Assembly (NCBI GenBank): GCA_020061125.1
Contig: JAGUYV010000324.1
Coordinates: forward strand, 1-5,542
DNA length: 5,542 nt
Source: a bacterium
GTDB taxonomy: Bacteria > UBP15 > UBA6099 > DSWB01
Reading direction: 5' to 3'
Under the pieces are notes generated by a model, which did not search any database, was not told the DNA's origin, and saw nothing but the letters and a program-made list of their open reading frames with translations. A program made the position numbers and the translations under genes. Positions 5,526 through 5,542 of the stretch are shown here, one piece after another (the first letter of the stretch is position 1; each line of letters starts with the position of its first letter).

Positions 5526-5542
5526 AGATCGGAAGAGCACAC
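5526..5542 (+). other. Illumina adapter remnant at the contig end
   Basis: The final 17 bases, AGATCGGAAGAGCACAC, are exactly the start of the standard Illumina TruSeq read-1 adapter. Its position flush with the sequence end is what an untrimmed read-through produces. It adds the false residues RSEEH to the DUF2723 frame and should be removed. Confidence 0.95.

Overview
This is a high-GC bacterial fragment that carries four plus-strand genes and one dense intergenic repeat cluster. The organism is probably Gram-negative: three of the four genes encode exported or membrane proteins with clear signal peptides or anchors, and the redox and nickel-exporter proteins are periplasmic types. The lineage cannot be fixed from the sequence. 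The mix of an Asp-box protein, a DUF2723 membrane protein, and CCACAGAGG/CTCCGCG intergenic repeats resembles what I recall from environmental PVC-type or candidate-phylum bacteria, but this is only an impression. The last 17 bases match an Illumina adapter, so the fragment looks like the untrimmed end of an assembled, possibly metagenomic, contig.

Layout. 1-206: C-terminal end of an Asp-box (BNR, sialidase-like) protein. 223-1926: a NicO/RcnA-like nickel/cobalt exporter with a large periplasmic N-terminal domain and a very His-rich loop; its Shine-Dalgarno overlaps the preceding stop codon, so the two genes are probably co-transcribed. 1927-2325: about 400 bases without a gene, holding two ~125-base copies of a hairpin-forming repeat, a GTAG-led REP-like hairpin and two small palindromes between them, and a possible promoter. 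2326-3156: an exported TPR protein whose likely ribosome binding site is the tail of the second repeat copy. 3157-3308: leader with a candidate sigma70 promoter and two stem-loops. 3309-4343: a periplasmic protein with two thioredoxin-like domains, the first lacking its cysteines and the second carrying CGHC. 4374-5525: N-terminal 384 residues of a DUF2723 multi-pass membrane protein, cut off by the contig end.

How the genes may work together. The nickel exporter, TPR protein and redoxin all act in or on the periplasm. A link between metal export and thiol redox is conceivable, since the exporter's periplasmic domain has two cysteines, but only adjacency supports it. The most interesting item is the repeat: its arms pair well as minus-strand RNA, using G-U wobbles where the plus strand would have A-C mismatches. 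This suggests selection on, or mobilisation through, one specific strand. I do not see a complete new defence, CRISPR or biosynthetic system in this window.
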